Shown here in pieces: positions 6,967 to 8,573 of a stretch of 8,573 bases of DNA; position 1 is the first letter of the stretch; each line of letters begins with the position of its first letter. This DNA is from Cyanobacteriota bacterium (lineage in GTDB: Bacteria > Cyanobacteriota > Cyanobacteriia > PCC-6307 > Cyanobiaceae): NCBI GenBank assembly GCA_947463165.1, contig CANHSW010000076.1:1-8573 (forward strand). Direction: 5' to 3'. A program made the translations under genes and the position numbers. The notes beneath the pieces were generated by a model. That model had not been told where the DNA came from, searched no databases, and saw nothing but the letters and a program-made list of their open reading frames with translations.

Positions 6967-7185
6967 TCAGGCCGCTTCCAGTTCTTCGGGGCGAAAGTGG
7001 GCCTTGAACTTGCCGAAGGCCACCAGCACAGGCAGGTTCGGACTGATCACCCTGCCCTTCCAATCGTTCAAGACCGTCACCACCTCACCCTGCTGGCCGA
7101 TGAGGTCATAGGCCTGGCCCCGATGTTGGGGATGATGAAAAACCACCACGTTCTGGCTCACCTTTACCTGATCACCTGGCTGCAT
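6967..7185 (-). CDS. ftrV: Ferredoxin:thioredoxin reductase, variable (alpha) subunit
   Basis: FtrV forms a heterodimer with the [4Fe-4S] catalytic subunit FtrC and passes electrons from photoreduced ferredoxin to thioredoxins, activating Calvin cycle and other enzymes in the light. The 72-residue product is an SH3-like barrel protein with the family signature: MQPGDQVKVSQNVVVFHHP, then LIGQQGEVVTVLNDWKGR, ISPNLPVLVAF and KFKAHFRPEELE at the end. Length is typical (about 73-75). The subunit carries no redox cysteines, and indeed this one has none. FtrC is not in this window, which is usual in cyanobacteria. The ATG at 7185 has no visible Shine-Dalgarno sequence. It is the last gene of a leftward series and converges on pyrR with only 3 bases between the stop codons. 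Confidence 0.94.
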   Translation of the reverse strand: MQPGDQVKVSQNVVVFHHPQHRGQAYDLIGQQGEVVTVLNDWKGRVISPNLPVLVAFGKFKAHFRPEELEAA

Positions 7186-7223
7186 TGAGCTGAGGTTGTT
7201 GAGGTCAGGGATAATACTGTCAC

Positions 7224-7305
7224 GCGTTCAGCTTTCGCGCCTTCAGCTTCCGCGCCTTCGGCTTTCGCGCCTTCGGCCTTGGCAGGTTTCGCGCCTTCAG
7301 CGTTG
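7224..7305. repeat. 15-bp tandem repeat at the 3' end of the membrane-protein gene
   Basis: Units of GCGCCTTCRGCTTTC type run at 7237-7251, 7252-7266 and 7267-7281, followed by a 9-base remnant (7282-7290) and another unit at 7291-7305; a 13-base partial copy starts at 7224. All spacings are multiples of three. On the minus strand one frame reads an Ala-Glu-Gly-Ala-Lys repeat without stops, but that is not the frame of the upstream gene, whose TGA lies at 7297-7299 inside the repeat. It fills most of the 111-base gap before ftrV. Confidence 0.8.
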
Positions 7306-8148
7306 GCAGGCGGTTTCCGGGCCCGCCTCCACCACCTTGCCGCCGAGGGCTCGGCAGGCCCCCTCAAAAGCCGCCCAGTCGTTCTCGCCCCGGGCCAGGC
7401 GCTTGCGCACCTCGGCATCGAGCTGGGCCTCCGGCACCATGTGGGGTAGGGGCCCGTGGGCATCCTGGCCGCCGTGATCGTGGTCCAGCCGGGAGATGGC
7501 GCGCTCCACCTGGGCCTGCAGGCCGCTGGCCTGCTTTACCCACCAGGGATGGTCGAGGCGATTGAGGGCATCTAGGGCCTCCCACCAACGCTGCTGGGCC
7601 ACCAGTCCCTTAGCCCGCTCCAGTTGCAGCCGGTTGCGGGTCCATCCCTGGCGCAGTCGATCCCCCAGGCTGCTGCGATCGGCGCGACGGTTTTCGCCCA
7701 TCAGTTCCAGCAGGGCCAGGGCGCCGGTTAGATCGCCATTGCGGTATTGGCCAAGGGCCCGCTGTTGCAGCTCGGTTTGCCAGGCGTTCAGCCGCTGCTC
7801 ATCGCCCGCGCTGCCGGCCCGGGAGTTGACCAGCTGCAGCTGCAGTGCCAATGCTTCTCCCCATTGCTGCTGGTTCCAGAGCAGCAAGGCCTTGCGGCGC
7901 CGGCAGGATCCCTGTTCGCTCGGGGCGGCCCCATCCAGCCAGCGGAAAGCCTCCAGCTGGCTGGCATAGCGAAGGCAGGCATCCAGATCGCCCCGCTGGG
8001 CCGCCTGTTCCAGTTTTTGGGGCAGCTGATGCTCCCACCAGTAGGCCCCAGCCACGCCGGCGGCCAACAAGCCGAGGGTGATTCCCAGCCAGATCCGGGG
8101 CAGCCTGTGCTGGCGCAGGCCCAAGCGAAGGGGTTGGCGATTTGCCAC
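7297..8148 (-). CDS. Membrane-anchored hypothetical protein, helical-repeat-like
   Basis: I do not recognise a named family. The 283-residue product begins with a basic segment (many Arg, residues 7-19), then one transmembrane helix at about 19-38 (IWLGITLGLLAAGVAGAYWW), and continues as a helical, Gln/Leu/Ala/Trp-rich domain at about 42-225. That domain's repeated pattern (RGDLDACLRYA, QQQWGEALALQ, NGDLTGALALL, QQRWWEALDAL) resembles degenerate TPR helices. A short His/Asp/Gly-rich linker (222-232) leads to a small C-terminal domain at 240-283 with two cysteines (265, 281). By the positive-inside rule the bulk should face the periplasm or lumen. The start is GTG at 8148; AGAAAGG lies immediately before it and no other in-frame start is near. 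It follows the DnaK-like gene by 44 bases and precedes ftrV by 111, suggesting an operon. A scaffold or chaperone-partner role is only a guess. Confidence 0.85.
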   Translation of the reverse strand: MANRQPLRLGLRQHRLPRIWLGITLGLLAAGVAGAYWWEHQLPQKLEQAAQRGDLDACLRYASQLEAFRWLDGAAPSEQGSCRRRKALLLWNQQQWGEALALQLQLVNSRAGSAGDEQRLNAWQTELQQRALGQYRNGDLTGALALLELMGENRRADRSSLGDRLRQGWTRNRLQLERAKGLVAQQRWWEALDALNRLDHPWWVKQASGLQAQVERAISRLDHDHGGQDAHGPLPHMVPEAQLDAEVRKRLARGENDWAAFEGACRALGGKVVEAGPETACQR

Positions 8149-8192
8149 CCTTTCTATGCAGTTCCAGGGCCTTTGACCAGGGGTAATGGGAA

Positions 8193-8573
8193 TTAGCGCA
8201 CTGGGCCCAGGCAGCGATCCTCCAGGCTCGCCCCACTGAGCAGATCGCTGCCGCCCATCTGGAGCTCACCGGAAGCATTGATCGAAAAAAGCAATCTCAG
8301 CCTGTCTTGGCCGCGCTGGCCCGGCGGCCGCAAAGGGATCGCCGCTGGCTGCTGCTGCCAGGGCACCAGCCGCGCCTGGCCCGCCGGGCGCGGCCGCAGC
8401 ACGGGCACCCCCGCTTCAAACACCACCTCGGCGCGATCATCTGGCTCCGGTTCGCCGAGCACCAGCTCCAGTTGCCCCTGGCCGTCTTGACTGCAGGCCA
8501 GCACCAGTTCCAGGGGCTGTTCACTGGGCCAACCCTGGCCGGGCAGAAACAGGGGATGCCAGCGATGGCTGCC
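8193..8573 (-). CDS. C-terminal part of Hsp70/DnaK-like protein (partial)
   Basis: The frame is open to the right edge, so only the last 126 residues are visible and the start lies outside. The visible part is beta-rich: a stretch with HPLFLPGQGWPSEQPLEL, then LELVLGEPEP, AEVVFEAGVPVLRP, and a terminal LRLLFSINASGELQMGGSDL followed by LGPVR. The pattern of a hydrophobic strand, 'F-I-N/D-x-x-G-x-L', then 'DL-x-(T/S)G' matches the end of the substrate-binding beta-sandwich in Hsp70 proteins, and fits the divergent cyanobacterial DnaK-like proteins that lack the C-terminal helical lid. The ATPase domain is not visible, so the call depends on this tail. It probably heads a leftward unit with the membrane protein and ftrV. 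An internal GTG at 8504 is not a credible start because the frame continues with similar composition. Confidence 0.68.
   Translation of the reverse strand, partial: GSHRWHPLFLPGQGWPSEQPLELVLACSQDGQGQLELVLGEPEPDDRAEVVFEAGVPVLRPRPAGQARLVPWQQQPAAIPLRPPGQRGQDRLRLLFSINASGELQMGGSDLLSGASLEDRCLGPVR

Noticed and set aside
7237..7305. CRISPR-like array
   Set aside because: Units are 15 bp, contiguous and without unique spacers; it is a simple tandem repeat. The 17- and 18-bp arrays around secG are rejected as CRISPR for the same reason.

Overview
The window reads as chromosomal backbone of a high-GC unicellular cyanobacterium of the Synechococcus/Cyanobium group. The main evidence is a gene for the variable subunit of ferredoxin:thioredoxin reductase (ftrV), a protein specific to oxygenic phototrophs. 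Supporting evidence is a RecG with the long cyanobacterial N-terminal extension, a cyanobacterial-style SecG, one HIP1 palindrome, and weak or absent Shine-Dalgarno sequences before most genes. There is no sign of phage, transposons, CRISPR, tRNA or rRNA.

Layout, left to right. On the + strand, a conserved-looking hypothetical gene with an acidic N-terminal part and a C-terminal coiled coil (its start may lie off the window) overlaps recG. Converging on recG from the - strand are msrB (a Tat-targeted methionine sulfoxide reductase B with Thr in place of the usual resolving Cys), secG and gpmI (independent phosphoglycerate mutase), all read leftward. A 476-base gene-free gap separates gpmI from secG, and short tandem repeats lie on both sides of secG. 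gpmI is divergent from pyrR (+). pyrR converges, with only 3 bases between, on a leftward cluster: a partial Hsp70/DnaK-like gene at the right edge, then a membrane-anchored helical-repeat-like protein, then ftrV.

The genes are mostly unrelated housekeeping functions: DNA repair, protein export, glycolysis, pyrimidine salvage or regulation, and redox maintenance. The only likely transcription units are hypothetical-recG and DnaK-like/membrane protein/ftrV, judged from spacing and direction. I do not see a new multi-gene system. The points most worth checking are three families of degenerate 15-18 bp tandem repeats confined to the intergenic joints, one of which could be a frameshifted Ala/Glu/Lys-rich tail of the membrane protein, and the 1-Cys-type exported MsrB.
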